A stretch of DNA of 64,000 bases. It comes from Butyrivibrio sp. XPD2006 (GTDB lineage Bacteria; Bacillota; Clostridia; Lachnospirales; Lachnospiraceae). The DNA lies in the NCBI RefSeq assembly GCF_000420865.1, contig NZ_ATVT01000003.1:354306-418305 (forward strand), written 5' to 3'. Below are positions 17,939 to 26,970 of this stretch, piece after piece (within the stretch, counting starts at the first letter, position 1; the number at the start of each line of letters is the position of its first letter). A program made the position numbers and the translations under genes. The notes beneath the pieces are model-generated. The model ran no database searches. It was not told the DNA's origin and saw only the letters and a list, made by a program, of their open reading frames with translations.

Positions 17939-18888
17939 AGATTGACCAGCTGATTGGTAATGCTAAGACAATCGGAATAAGTGGCCACATCAGACCTGAC
18001 GGCGACTGTATCGGATCCTGCATGGGATTGTATCTTTATCTTAAAAAGAATTATCCCCAGGCCAGATGCGATGTCTTCCTTGAAACAATTCCTCCGGAAT
18101 ACAGAATTATCAAAGATATCGATGATGTAAAAAGTGACTTTGTCACTGATGTTGATTCATACGATCTTTTCTTTGTTCTGGACTGTTCCAAGGACAGGAT
18201 CGGAGATGCAGAAAAATATTTTGATGCAGCGAAGAGAACGGTTAATATTGACCATCATGTGAGTAATACGGGAAGCGGCGACGAGAATTATATAGTGCCG
18301 ACTGCAAGTTCAGCATGTGAACTGGTATTTGACGTAATCGATCCGGATAAGATTGACGTAGAAATTGCCAAGTCTCTTTATATGGGAATGGTGACAGATA
18401 CAGGTGTGTTCAAATACAACAACACATCGCCTAAGACTATGAAGGTCGCTGCAGAACTTATTTCCTATGGCTTTGATTTTGGCAGCCTCATAGATCATGT
18501 TTTCTATGAAAAGACCTATATCCAGAATCAGATTCTCGGAAGAGCTCTTTTGGAGAGCATCCTGCTTATGGATGGAAGATGCATTGTTTCTGTTGTTTCC
18601 AAACAGACAATGGAGTTCTACGGAGTAGGAAGCAATGATCTGGACGGAATAGTTAATCAGCTGCTTCTTACAATAGGAGCAGATTGCGCTATATTCATGT
18701 ACGAGCTCGCACCCCTTGAATACAAGGTGAGTCTTCGCAGTAACGGAGCTGTCAATGTGGCTTCTGTTGCAGAGATGTTTGGCGGCGGCGGACATGTTAG
18801 AGCATCAGGTTGCACTGTGTGCGGAACAAGCCACGATGTGATCAACAACATTACCAAATATATTCACAAACAGTTATACAATGAATAA
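17935..18888 (+). CDS. nrnA: NrnA-type DHH phosphoesterase (oligoribonuclease / pAp phosphatase)
   Basis: 317 residues. The DHH domain has HIRPDGDCIGSC (metal ligands), the DHH triad in NIDHHVSNTG and a C-terminal DHHA1 substrate-binding motif FGGGGHVRASGC. The family degrades nano-RNAs of 2-5 nucleotides and converts pAp to AMP. It is translationally coupled to rbfA and followed by a palindromic terminator, so it may close the strong part of the operon. Normal length. Confidence 0.93.
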   Translation: MKIDQLIGNAKTIGISGHIRPDGDCIGSCMGLYLYLKKNYPQARCDVFLETIPPEYRIIKDIDDVKSDFVTDVDSYDLFFVLDCSKDRIGDAEKYFDAAKRTVNIDHHVSNTGSGDENYIVPTASSACELVFDVIDPDKIDVEIAKSLYMGMVTDTGVFKYNNTSPKTMKVAAELISYGFDFGSLIDHVFYEKTYIQNQILGRALLESILLMDGRCIVSVVSKQTMEFYGVGSNDLDGIVNQLLLTIGADCAIFMYELAPLEYKVSLRSNGAVNVASVAEMFGGGGHVRASGCTVCGTSHDVINNITKYIHKQLYNE

Positions 18889-18893
18889 AATGA

Positions 18894-18917
18894 GGCAAGT
18901 GGTACCACTTGCCTTTT
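18894..18917 (+). terminator. Palindromic terminator between nrnA and truB
   Basis: A perfect 20-base palindrome GGCAAGTGGTACCACTTGCC followed by TTTTATG. Loop-free on paper; the hairpin would open its centre (GGTACC). It sits 15 bases before the truB ATG, so truB and ribF would depend on readthrough or on a promoter not seen here. Confidence 0.75.
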
Positions 18918-18932
18918 ATGCTATGAGGAACT

Positions 18933-19892
18933 ATGCAAAACAGATATAATGGACTTATAAATATTTATAAAGAACAGGGCTTTACATCCAATGATGTGGT
19001 GGCCAAGCTAAGGGGAATCTTTAAGCAAAAGAAGATAGGACATACAGGAACTCTTGATCCTGATGCCGTAGGTGTTCTTGTGGTATGCCTTGGAACAGGA
19101 ACCAAGCTTGTTGAGATGCTCACAGATCATGACAAGGAGTATATCGCTGTGTGCAGACTTGGTGTAACAACTGACACTCAGGATATGTCCGGACAGGTTC
19201 TTGAGACACAGGATGTAAATGTGACGAGGGAAGAGCTGCGAGATGCAGTTAAAGCCTTTGTCGGAGATTACGACCAGATTCCCCCTATGTTTTCTGCGAT
19301 CAAGCAGAACGGCAAAAAGCTCTATGAGCTTGCCAGAGAGGGCATAGAAGTTGAGAGAAAAGCCCGCAGGATACATATAGATGCCATAACGATCCTGGAT
19401 GATTCACATCTTGAATCCGATCATATCTTTACCATGGAGATCAAGTGCTCCAAGGGAACATATATAAGGACATTGTGTCACGACATAGGCCTTCGCCTTG
19501 GATGCGGAGCAGCAATGCAGCATCTTACAAGAACCCGTGTCGGTGCGTTTTCTCTGGACAGTGCTGTTACACTTTCTCAGGTAGAGCAGCTCAGAGACGC
19601 CGGGACTCTCGATGATGTCATCGAATCTCCTGAGTACATTTTCAGAGATCTTGATAAGATACATGTAAAAGACTCTGCAAGAAAGCTTTTGGAGAACGGA
19701 AACAGCTTCAGAAGAGACAATGTTCTCAATGAAGATCCTGCCGGGGTCAATGACACTGAGTACGATGAGGAAATGTTTAAGGACGGAAATTCCTTCAGGG
19801 TATATTCCGAAGACGATACCTTCTTCGGAATATATACTTACAGCGAGAGAACAAAGCTTTTTAATGTAGAAAAGTTCTTTTATGAAGTATAA
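18933..19892 (+). CDS. truB: TruB, tRNA pseudouridine-55 synthase
   Basis: 319 residues. The catalytic motif HTGTLDPDAVGVLVV contains the catalytic Asp; YDQIPPMFSAIKQNGKKLYELAR and CSKGTYIRTLCHDIG are the other family blocks. It makes the universal pseudouridine 55 of the tRNA T-loop. A PUA-like C-terminal region follows, with an acidic insertion (VNDTEYDEEMFKDG). The start follows GAGGA. Confidence 0.95.
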   Translation: MQNRYNGLINIYKEQGFTSNDVVAKLRGIFKQKKIGHTGTLDPDAVGVLVVCLGTGTKLVEMLTDHDKEYIAVCRLGVTTDTQDMSGQVLETQDVNVTREELRDAVKAFVGDYDQIPPMFSAIKQNGKKLYELAREGIEVERKARRIHIDAITILDDSHLESDHIFTMEIKCSKGTYIRTLCHDIGLRLGCGAAMQHLTRTRVGAFSLDSAVTLSQVEQLRDAGTLDDVIESPEYIFRDLDKIHVKDSARKLLENGNSFRRDNVLNEDPAGVNDTEYDEEMFKDGNSFRVYSEDDTFFGIYTYSERTKLFNVEKFFYEV

Positions 19893-19926
19893 TAGTATTA
19901 CAGATCAATTCGGAAGATATTTATAA

Positions 19927-20835
19927 ATGGAGATAATTACAGGAACAACCAAGTTTCATATAGACGGTAAAAGCGCTGTGGCCATCGGTAAGTTTGACGG
20001 TGTGCATCTGGGTCACAAGAAGCTCCTTAAATACATTTTGGAACAGAAAAAGGATGGTCTTAAGAGCGTTGTCTTTACCTTTGATCCGTCCCCTGAGGAG
20101 TTCTTTACGGGACACACTGTACGTCAGCTTTTTACGAAGGATGAGAAGAGAAGAGAGTTTAAAAAGCTCGGCATTGATATACTCATAGAATTTCCGCTTA
20201 CGGAGCAGACTGCTGCTACAGAGCCCGAAGATTTTGTGAGGCGTATTCTTGTGGGACAGATTAATGCCGATTATATAGCTGCAGGCACTGATGTAACCTT
20301 TGGGGCAGGCGGAAGAGGTGATCAGTATCTGTTAAAGAGCCTTGCGGGAGAGCTCTTTTACGAACTGGCTCTTATTGATAAGGTCAGAATGGACGGCGCA
20401 GAGGTCAGTTCAACGAGGGTCAGGAATGAAGTTGCCGACGGTAATATGGTCATGGCAGAAAGGCTCCTTGGAAGCTACTACAGCGTCAGCGGAATAGTGG
20501 AGCACGGAAGGCATATCGGTCACACCATCGGAATTCCGACAGTGAACATACTTCCGCCGGAGGATAAGCTCCTTCCTCCCTTTGGAGTGTACTCCAGTAA
20601 GGTACATCTGGGCGGTAAGGTGTACGATGGAATGACCAATATCGGCAGAAAACCTACTATTTCCGAGAAGGAAAAAGTCGGAGTCGAAACCTACATTTAT
20701 GACTATGATGGCGATGCCTATGGGGAATTTATAGAGGTTGAGCTATTAAGGTTTGTCAGACCCGAAATGAAATTTGATAATTTAGACATGCTCAAGGCAC
20801 AAATAAACAGCGACTTAATAAATTCTAGAAATTAA
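19927..20835 (+). CDS. ribF: RibF, riboflavin kinase / FAD synthetase
   Basis: 302 residues. The N-terminal FAD synthetase (nucleotidyltransferase) domain has AIGKFDGVHLGHKKLL and VFTFDPSPEEFF. The C-terminal flavokinase domain has GRHIGHTIGIPTVNI, PPFGVYSSKV and TNIGRKPT. It makes FMN and FAD from riboflavin and ATP. Adjacent to truB as usual. The flavin cofactors are needed, among others, by the RnfG and RnfD proteins encoded in the same window. Confidence 0.95.
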   Translation: MEIITGTTKFHIDGKSAVAIGKFDGVHLGHKKLLKYILEQKKDGLKSVVFTFDPSPEEFFTGHTVRQLFTKDEKRREFKKLGIDILIEFPLTEQTAATEPEDFVRRILVGQINADYIAAGTDVTFGAGGRGDQYLLKSLAGELFYELALIDKVRMDGAEVSSTRVRNEVADGNMVMAERLLGSYYSVSGIVEHGRHIGHTIGIPTVNILPPEDKLLPPFGVYSSKVHLGGKVYDGMTNIGRKPTISEKEKVGVETYIYDYDGDAYGEFIEVELLRFVRPEMKFDNLDMLKAQINSDLINSRN

Positions 20836-20850
20836 CCGGGGGAGTTAATT

Positions 20851-22569
20851 ATGGGGGAAAAGATTAAGAAGTTCCTGAAAGAAGATGGCTTGATTTATCT
20901 TATTATCTGTATAAGTATTCTGTGTTTCTGGCTTCCTTTCATTCCTAAGGGGCTTGTGGCAGGTGCTGAGATTGATTTTCAGTATTCTCGAATACTTACT
21001 CTTATTCAGTCTATGCAGGAGGGGATATTTCCTCCCAAGGTAAGACCTATGCATATGCTGCATTATGGATATGGCGTCGGCCTTTTTTATCCGGATTTCT
21101 TTTTCTATCCGATTGCTTTTGCTGCTTTTTTGGGAGCGGACCCCATGGTGGCAACAAAGGTGGTTTTATTTCTGCTGATCGCAGCAGGAGGAATCACTTC
21201 CTACAGGCTTTTGTATAAGATTTCAGGGAACAGATTCGCTGCACTTGTGGGTGAAGTTCTGATAATGGGCAGCTGGATCAATTATGAAAATCTTATTTAT
21301 GGAGCCGGACTTCCGCATCTGATAGCGTATCTGGCTATTCCCCTGACAATCATAGGACTTCTTGGCGCCCTTGAGGGTGACAGGAAAGGATATATCGAAT
21401 ACTGCATCGGTGTAGTCACACTGGTTCTTTCACACCATTTAATATTCTTTACTGTTGTGGTGGCTATGGTCATCATAGTTCTGGTTCATATTAAGGTAAT
21501 CTTCAAAAATCCCGGAAGGATTGCTAAGATAATCGGATGGAGCATGGTGGGAGTTGTTTTCACTACTGCCTACTGGCTCCCTGCTGTAGAGCAGGTTACA
21601 AAGTTTACACCCAAGGTTCTGGTTGAAGTAAACTGTGATGTGCTGGAGCATATTCTGAGCTTTGAAGCCCTTGTCAAAAGACAGATCGGACTGCCTCTTA
21701 GTATTCTGTTCTTCCTTTCAGTCATCGCCTTTGTGATCCTGGTGATAAAGCGCAGAAAAATGGGGCTCGATGTCTGGAGCCTTTTTGCGACAAACGTTGT
21801 CATTATAGTGATGACATGCTCCAAAACTCTTTGGCTTAGCGGATTTGGTGAAGTGTTCAGCTTCTTTGAGAGAACACAGAGATTTATCTTTGTAATGACA
21901 ATTACAATGATTATATTTGTGGTAATGATGATCCGGGAGGTGTTTGCTGTATCCACACCGGCCTTTTTGGAGGACAAAAGAGCTACAGGAGTTATTCCAC
22001 TTGCAATCTGCCTTGCGCTGATCCTCGTCATGAATCTGTACAACAATCCGCAGTTTTATGATGTTGGAAGCTTTAAGAGATTAACTGCTTCCTATGAACT
22101 GCTTGAAAAAGACTGGAATGTATCCGGAGGCGAATGGGTGCCGAAAGAGTGCGAGCCCACAGAATGTAAAGATCCTGATACCTCAAGGGCCAATGACGGT
22201 TCAAGTGCCGATGGCTTTAAGCACGATTATGACAAGTACTACGAGGTATGGGTTGATCTTTCAAAAGAGTATTATGATGTACCTTACGTATATTATTACG
22301 GCTACAGGGCGTATCTGGTGGATGAAAATATGAATCCTACTCAGGAACTTAAGGTTACACTTGCTGACAGTTATAACGGCCTTGTCAGGGTGTATATGCC
22401 TGAGGATGGAGAAGGCATCGGCCACATCATGGTGACTTACAGGAAGACTGCGGTTCAGAAGATATCTTATGTGATAAGCATGGGATGGGCTTTGTTAATG
22501 ATCGGGGCAGCTATTTTTACCTTAAAAAAAGATAAGGCTTTACACAAAAGACTTTGTATGCTAACATAA
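20851..22569 (+). CDS. Large multi-pass membrane protein, GT-C / PTPS-related-like
   Basis: 572 residues with about ten to twelve membrane segments. Features such as GAEIDFQYSRI in the first extracytoplasmic loop, then YGYGVGLFYPDFFFYP, and a C-terminal soluble part rich in Tyr and Asp (VPYVYYYGYRAYLVDEN) resemble the 6-pyruvoyl-tetrahydropterin-synthase-related membrane family, which has a GT-C glycosyltransferase-like architecture. A role in transferring sugars to an envelope polymer is inferred from the fold only. It starts 15 bases after ribF with GGGGGAG upstream. Confidence 0.7.
   Translation: MGEKIKKFLKEDGLIYLIICISILCFWLPFIPKGLVAGAEIDFQYSRILTLIQSMQEGIFPPKVRPMHMLHYGYGVGLFYPDFFFYPIAFAAFLGADPMVATKVVLFLLIAAGGITSYRLLYKISGNRFAALVGEVLIMGSWINYENLIYGAGLPHLIAYLAIPLTIIGLLGALEGDRKGYIEYCIGVVTLVLSHHLIFFTVVVAMVIIVLVHIKVIFKNPGRIAKIIGWSMVGVVFTTAYWLPAVEQVTKFTPKVLVEVNCDVLEHILSFEALVKRQIGLPLSILFFLSVIAFVILVIKRRKMGLDVWSLFATNVVIIVMTCSKTLWLSGFGEVFSFFERTQRFIFVMTITMIIFVVMMIREVFAVSTPAFLEDKRATGVIPLAICLALILVMNLYNNPQFYDVGSFKRLTASYELLEKDWNVSGGEWVPKECEPTECKDPDTSRANDGSSADGFKHDYDKYYEVWVDLSKEYYDVPYVYYYGYRAYLVDENMNPTQELKVTLADSYNGLVRVYMPEDGEGIGHIMVTYRKTAVQKISYVISMGWALLMIGAAIFTLKKDKALHKRLCMLT
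22539..22567 (+). promoter_or_regulatory. Promoter of rpsO-pnp within the end of the upstream gene
   Basis: TTTACA (22539-22544), 17-base spacer, TAACAT (22562-22567). The transcript would start near 22574 with a leader of about 118 bases before rpsO. Confidence 0.65.
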
Positions 22570-22570
22570 A

Positions 22571-22691
22571 TTGGTTGCAAAGTCACTTCTTGCAACAGTA
22601 ACAGAAACGACCTTTACTAACGGTCATGGACACTCCAACCGGACCTTGGTAACAGGCGAATTCAGGATTAAAGATTTAAAAGGAGAAGAAA
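22571..22691 (+). promoter_or_regulatory. Structured rpsO leader, possible S15-binding RNA
   Basis: The leader contains GTTGCAA (22574-22580) with TTGCAAC (22588-22594), and GACC with GGTC around a TTTACTAAC loop, followed by CCGGACCTTGGT. S15 represses its own mRNA in several phyla using unrelated leader folds, so an autoregulatory leader is plausible. I cannot match it to a known class by eye. Confidence 0.45.
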
Positions 22692-22958
22692 ATGATCACA
22701 AAAGAGAAGAAAACAGAAGTTATCAACAAGTTTGCCAGAAAGGCCGGCGACACAGGATCACCTGAGGTTCAGGTAGCAATCCTCACAGAGAGAATTCAGG
22801 AGCTCAACGAGCACCTTCAGAAGAATCCTAAGGATCACCACTCAAGAAGAGGTCTTCTTAAGATGGTTGGTCAGAGACGTAGCCTTCTTGGATACCTCAA
22901 GAAGAAGGACATCGAGGCTTATCGTAAGCTCATCGCTGATCTTGGTCTGAGAAAGTAA
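22692..22958 (+). CDS. rpsO: Ribosomal protein uS15
   Basis: 88 residues, standard length. Family blocks [36 protein letters not shown] and [11 protein letters not shown] are present. It binds 16S rRNA helices 20-22 early in 30S assembly. The ribosome site AAAGGAG lies 8 bases before ATG. It is placed before pnp as in most bacteria. Confidence 0.98.
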   Translation: MITKEKKTEVINKFARKAGDTGSPEVQVAILTERIQELNEHLQKNPKDHHSRRGLLKMVGQRRSLLGYLKKKDIEAYRKLIADLGLRK

Positions 22959-22968
22959 TTATTGACTG

Positions 22969-23015
22969 CAAAGGCGGGATATGGCTGATTAACGTCGGCT
23001 TATTCCGCTTTTCTA
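22969..23015 (+). terminator. Imperfect hairpin with T-run after rpsO
   Basis: GCGGGATATGGCTGA and GTCGGCTTATTCCGC pair with several mismatches, followed by TTTTCTACG. A second small stem GCGC...GCGC with TTTT follows at 23031-23049. Together these probably limit transcription into pnp or act as the pnp leader. The rest of 22959-23148 holds no gene. Confidence 0.5.
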
Positions 23016-23148
23016 CGTTTATGAGAATTTGCGCTTTTTTAGCGCTTTTCTATAGAAGAGTAAACATGTTTAAATGCACACGCACCCGAAGTACGGCTGA
23101 GCTTTTTGGCTGTGGATGAGGGAAGGCGGATGAGCAGAAGGAGAAAAA

Positions 23149-25236
23149 ATGGTAAAAACTTATTCAATGGAACTGGCTGGTCGTACACTTAAGGTTGAGA
23201 TTGGCAAGGTAGGTAAGCAGGCAAACGGATGCGCATTCATGCAGTACGGAGATACAACTGTTCTCTGCACAGCTACAGCATCAGCTAAGCCAAGAGATGG
23301 AATTGATTTCTTCCCACTTTCAGTAGAGTACGGTGAGAAGTTCTACGCAGTTGGTAAATTCCCCGGAGGATACAACAAGAGAGAGGGTAAGCCATCTGAG
23401 AACGCTATCCTTACAAGCCGTGTAATCGATCGTCCTATGAGACCTCTTTTCCCTAAGGATTATCGTAACGACGTTACAATCGAGACTATGGTTATGTCAG
23501 TAGATCCCCAGTGCAGACCTGAGCTTGTAGCTATGCTGGGCGCATCTGTTTCAGTTTCTATTTCAGATATCCCGTTTGATGGCCCTTGCGCTATGACACA
23601 GATGGGTATGATCGATGGCGAGCTTATCGTTAACCCTACTCAGGAACAGTGGAACACCGGTGACCTCAAGCTTACAGTTGCATCTGTAGGTCAGAAGGTT
23701 ATCATGATCGAGGCCGGTGCCAATGAGATCCCTGAGGAGAAGATGAAGGAAGCTATCTACAAGGCTCACGATGTGAACCTTCAGCTTATCGAATTCTTCA
23801 AGGGCATCGTAGCTGAGGTTGGTAAGCCCAAGCACGAGTACACAAGCTGCGCAGTTCCTGAAGAGCTCTTTGCTGCAATCAAGGAAGTTGTTCCTCCTGA
23901 GGAGATGGAGAAGGCAGTCTTCACTGATGACAAGCAGACAAGAGAAGGAAACATTGCAGAGATTACAGACAGACTTACAGAGAAGTTTGCAGACAACGAA
24001 GAGTGGCTTGCAATCCTTGGTGAGGCTATTTATCAGTATGAGAAGAAGACCGTTCGTAAGATGATCCTCAAGGATCACAAGAGACCTGACGGACGTGAGA
24101 TCAAGCAGATCAGACCTCTTGCAGCTGAGGTTGACCTTATCCCAAGAGTACACGGAAGTGCTATGTTCACACGTGGACAGACACAGATCTGTGACGTTGT
24201 AACTCTTGCACCTCTTTCAGAGGCTCAGAAGGTAGAGGGTCTTGATGCATTTGCTGCAGATAAGAGATATGTACACCAGTACAACTTCCCTGCTTATTCA
24301 GTAGGTGAGACTAAGGTTTCAAGAGGACCCGGACGTAGAGAGATCGGACACGGTGCACTTGCAGAGAGAGCACTTCTTCCTGTTCTTCCAAGCGTTGAGG
24401 AGTTCCCATATGCAATCCGTGCAGTATCAGAGACATTTGAGTCAAACGGATCAACATCAATGGCTTCAACATGTGCATCTTGCATGTCACTTATGGCAGC
24501 AGGTGTTCCTATCAAGAAGATGGTTGCCGGTATCAGCTGCGGTCTTGTAACAGGCGATACAGATGACGATTTCGTAGTTCTTACAGATATCCAGGGTCTT
24601 GAGGACTTCTTCGGAGACATGGACTTCAAGGTAACAGGAACTAAGGACGGTATCACAGCAATTCAGATGGATATCAAGATCCATGGTCTTACAAAGCCTA
24701 TCGTTGAGACAGCTATTGCACAGTGCCGTGAGGCTAGATTCTTCATCATGGATGAGTGCATGAGCAAGGCTATCGCTGCTCCTCGTGCTGAGGTTTCACA
24801 GTACGCTCCTAAGATCGTATCTCTCCAGATCGATCCTGAGAAGATCGGTGATGTTGTTGGTCAGAGAGGTAAGACAATCAACGAGATCATTGCAAGAACT
24901 GGCGTTAAGATCGATATCACAGACGATGGCAAGGTTTCAGTTTGCGGTGAGGACAAGGCTATGATCGAGAAGGCTGTAGAAATGGTTAAGACCATCGTTA
25001 CAGATTTCGAGAAAGGTCAGGTATTCACAGGTAAGGTTGTAAGCATCAAGGAATTCGGTGCATTCGTAGAGTTTGCTCCCGGCAAGGAGGGAATGGTTCA
25101 CATCAGCAAGATCTCCAAGGAGAGAATTGAGCACGTTGAGGACGTTCTTACACTTGGTGACACTGTTAAGGTTGTATGCCTTGGCAAGGACAAGATGGGA
25201 CGTATTAGTTTCTCCATTAAGGATTGTGCACAGTAA
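23149..25236 (+). CDS. pnp: Polynucleotide phosphorylase (PNPase)
   Basis: 695 residues. Two RNase PH-like cores (N-terminal from AGRTLKVEIGKVGKQANG; second from IRPLAAEVDLIPRVHGSAMF with FTRGQTQ) flank the helical domain. The C-terminal KH domain has IGDVVGQRGKTINEI, and the S1 domain has GKVVSIKEFGAFVEF. It degrades RNA 3'-5' using phosphate, yielding nucleoside diphosphates. There is a long 190-base leader; a very long hairpin terminator follows the gene. Confidence 0.98.
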   Translation: MVKTYSMELAGRTLKVEIGKVGKQANGCAFMQYGDTTVLCTATASAKPRDGIDFFPLSVEYGEKFYAVGKFPGGYNKREGKPSENAILTSRVIDRPMRPLFPKDYRNDVTIETMVMSVDPQCRPELVAMLGASVSVSISDIPFDGPCAMTQMGMIDGELIVNPTQEQWNTGDLKLTVASVGQKVIMIEAGANEIPEEKMKEAIYKAHDVNLQLIEFFKGIVAEVGKPKHEYTSCAVPEELFAAIKEVVPPEEMEKAVFTDDKQTREGNIAEITDRLTEKFADNEEWLAILGEAIYQYEKKTVRKMILKDHKRPDGREIKQIRPLAAEVDLIPRVHGSAMFTRGQTQICDVVTLAPLSEAQKVEGLDAFAADKRYVHQYNFPAYSVGETKVSRGPGRREIGHGALAERALLPVLPSVEEFPYAIRAVSETFESNGSTSMASTCASCMSLMAAGVPIKKMVAGISCGLVTGDTDDDFVVLTDIQGLEDFFGDMDFKVTGTKDGITAIQMDIKIHGLTKPIVETAIAQCREARFFIMDECMSKAIAAPRAEVSQYAPKIVSLQIDPEKIGDVVGQRGKTINEIIARTGVKIDITDDGKVSVCGEDKAMIEKAVEMVKTIVTDFEKGQVFTGKVVSIKEFGAFVEFAPGKEGMVHISKISKERIEHVEDVLTLGDTVKVVCLGKDKMGRISFSIKDCAQ

Positions 25237-25257
25237 TCTACTGTAATGACATAATAC

Positions 25258-25325
25258 GGGGCTGCTGAAAACTATGTTTGTCTTCTTGGGGCGACAAACA
25301 TAGTTTTCGCAGCCCCTCGTTTTAG
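25258..25325 (+). terminator. Very long hairpin terminator after pnp
   Basis: The 25 bases from 25258 pair with those ending at 25316 with a single bulged T (25267 area): about 24 base pairs, stem ends GGGGCTGC / GCAGCCCC, loop TTCTTGGGGC, then TCGTTTTAGG. Far longer than an ordinary terminator stem. On the minus strand it would also be a hairpin but without a good T-run. Confidence 0.85.
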
Positions 25326-25343
25326 GTAATAAGGGACATAATA

Positions 25344-26948
25344 ATGAGTAATTCTAAAGATGTAATTAACGAAATCAATAAAAGAAGAACCTTTGCCATA
25401 ATTTCTCACCCGGATGCAGGTAAGACTACTCTTACCGAGAAGTTCCTTCTTTATGGTGGAGCTATTAATATGGCGGGATCTGTAAAGGGTAAGGCAACAG
25501 CAAGACACGCTGTTTCTGACTGGATGGAGATTGAGAAGCAGAGAGGTATCTCTGTTACTTCATCGGTTCTTCAGTTTAATTTTGAAGGATGCTGCATCAA
25601 TATCCTTGATACACCCGGACACCAGGATTTCTCTGAGGATACATACAGAACACTTATGGCTGCGGACTCAGCGGTCATGGTAATTGATGCCAGTAAGGGT
25701 GTAGAGGCTCAGACCAGAAAGCTTTTCAAAGTCTGCGCGATGAGCCATATTCCGATCTTTACCTTCATCAACAAGCTGGACAGAGATGCAATGGATACCT
25801 TTGATCTTCTTGATGATATCGAGAATAACCTTGGTATTGCAACATGCCCAATGAACTGGCCTATCGGCTCGGGTAAGAACTTCAAGGGCATCTATGACAG
25901 AAGAGAGGGACACATTGTTACTTTCTCCGAGACCCAGAAGGGTACCAAGGAAGGAAAAGAGACAATCATTTCCATGAACGAGAAGGACATGATCGACTCA
26001 GAGATCGGGCAGGATGCTTTTGATAAGCTCACAGGCGAGATCGAGCTTTTAGACGGAGCAGGTGCCGAATATGATCTTGAGAAAGTCAGATCAGGTCAGC
26101 TTACACCGGTATTTTTCGGATCAGCTCTTCAGAATTTCGGCGTAGAGCTCTTTTTACATCACTTCCTTAAGATGGCAACACCTCCCACAGGAAGAGTTTC
26201 TGCAGACGGAACCAAGATAGATCCTCTTGAGAACGATTTCTCAGCCTTTGTCTTCAAGATTCAGGCCAACATGAATAAGGCTCACAGAGACAGGGTCGCA
26301 TTTATGAGAATCTGTTCCGGAAGATATGATGCAGACAAGGAAGTTAAGCACGTACAGAGCGGCAAGGTAATGCGTCTTTCACAGCCTCAGCAGCTTATGG
26401 CTGATGAGCGTAAGATCCTTTCAGAGGCATATGCCGGTGATATCATGGGCGTATTTGATCCGGGTATCTTCTCAATCGGAGATACGGTATGCATGCCCAA
26501 GGACAACGTTGTATACGAGGGTATCCCTACCTTTGCTCCCGAGCATTTTGCAAGGGTTCGCCAGGTTGATACCATGAAACGTAAGCAGTTCGTAAAGGGT
26601 ATCACACAGATTGCACAGGAAGGTGCCATTCAGATATTCCAGGAGTACAACACCGGACTTGAAGAAATTATCGTAGGTGTAGTTGGTGTCTTGCAGTTTG
26701 ATGTATTAAAGTTTAGACTTGAAAGTGAGTACAACGTTGAGATCATTCTTGAGAGCCTTCCTTATGAGTACATCAGATGGGTTGACAATGAGGATGTCGA
26801 CATGTCTTCTCTTGTAGGAACCTCAGACATGAAGAAGATAAAGGATATGCACGACAGACCACTTCTGTTGTTCATCAATGAATGGAGCGTTGGAATGACC
26901 ATGGAGAGAAACAAGGGGCTTGTTCTTTCCGAGTTCAAGAAAAACTAA
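25344..26948 (+). CDS. prfC: Peptide chain release factor 3 (RF3)
   Basis: 534 residues. The translational GTPase has ISHPDAGKTTLTEK (G1), RGISVTSSVLQF (G2), ILDTPGHQDFSEDTYR (G3) and INKLDRDAMD (G4). The C-terminal RF3 domain includes MKRKQFVKGITQIAQEGAIQIF. It recycles RF1/RF2 after peptide release. Length and blocks are those of full-length RF3. AAGGGA is the ribosome site. Confidence 0.96.
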   Translation: MSNSKDVINEINKRRTFAIISHPDAGKTTLTEKFLLYGGAINMAGSVKGKATARHAVSDWMEIEKQRGISVTSSVLQFNFEGCCINILDTPGHQDFSEDTYRTLMAADSAVMVIDASKGVEAQTRKLFKVCAMSHIPIFTFINKLDRDAMDTFDLLDDIENNLGIATCPMNWPIGSGKNFKGIYDRREGHIVTFSETQKGTKEGKETIISMNEKDMIDSEIGQDAFDKLTGEIELLDGAGAEYDLEKVRSGQLTPVFFGSALQNFGVELFLHHFLKMATPPTGRVSADGTKIDPLENDFSAFVFKIQANMNKAHRDRVAFMRICSGRYDADKEVKHVQSGKVMRLSQPQQLMADERKILSEAYAGDIMGVFDPGIFSIGDTVCMPKDNVVYEGIPTFAPEHFARVRQVDTMKRKQFVKGITQIAQEGAIQIFQEYNTGLEEIIVGVVGVLQFDVLKFRLESEYNVEIILESLPYEYIRWVDNEDVDMSSLVGTSDMKKIKDMHDRPLLLFINEWSVGMTMERNKGLVLSEFKKN

Positions 26949-26970
26949 GACAAGTTTTGGAGGGGCGCTT

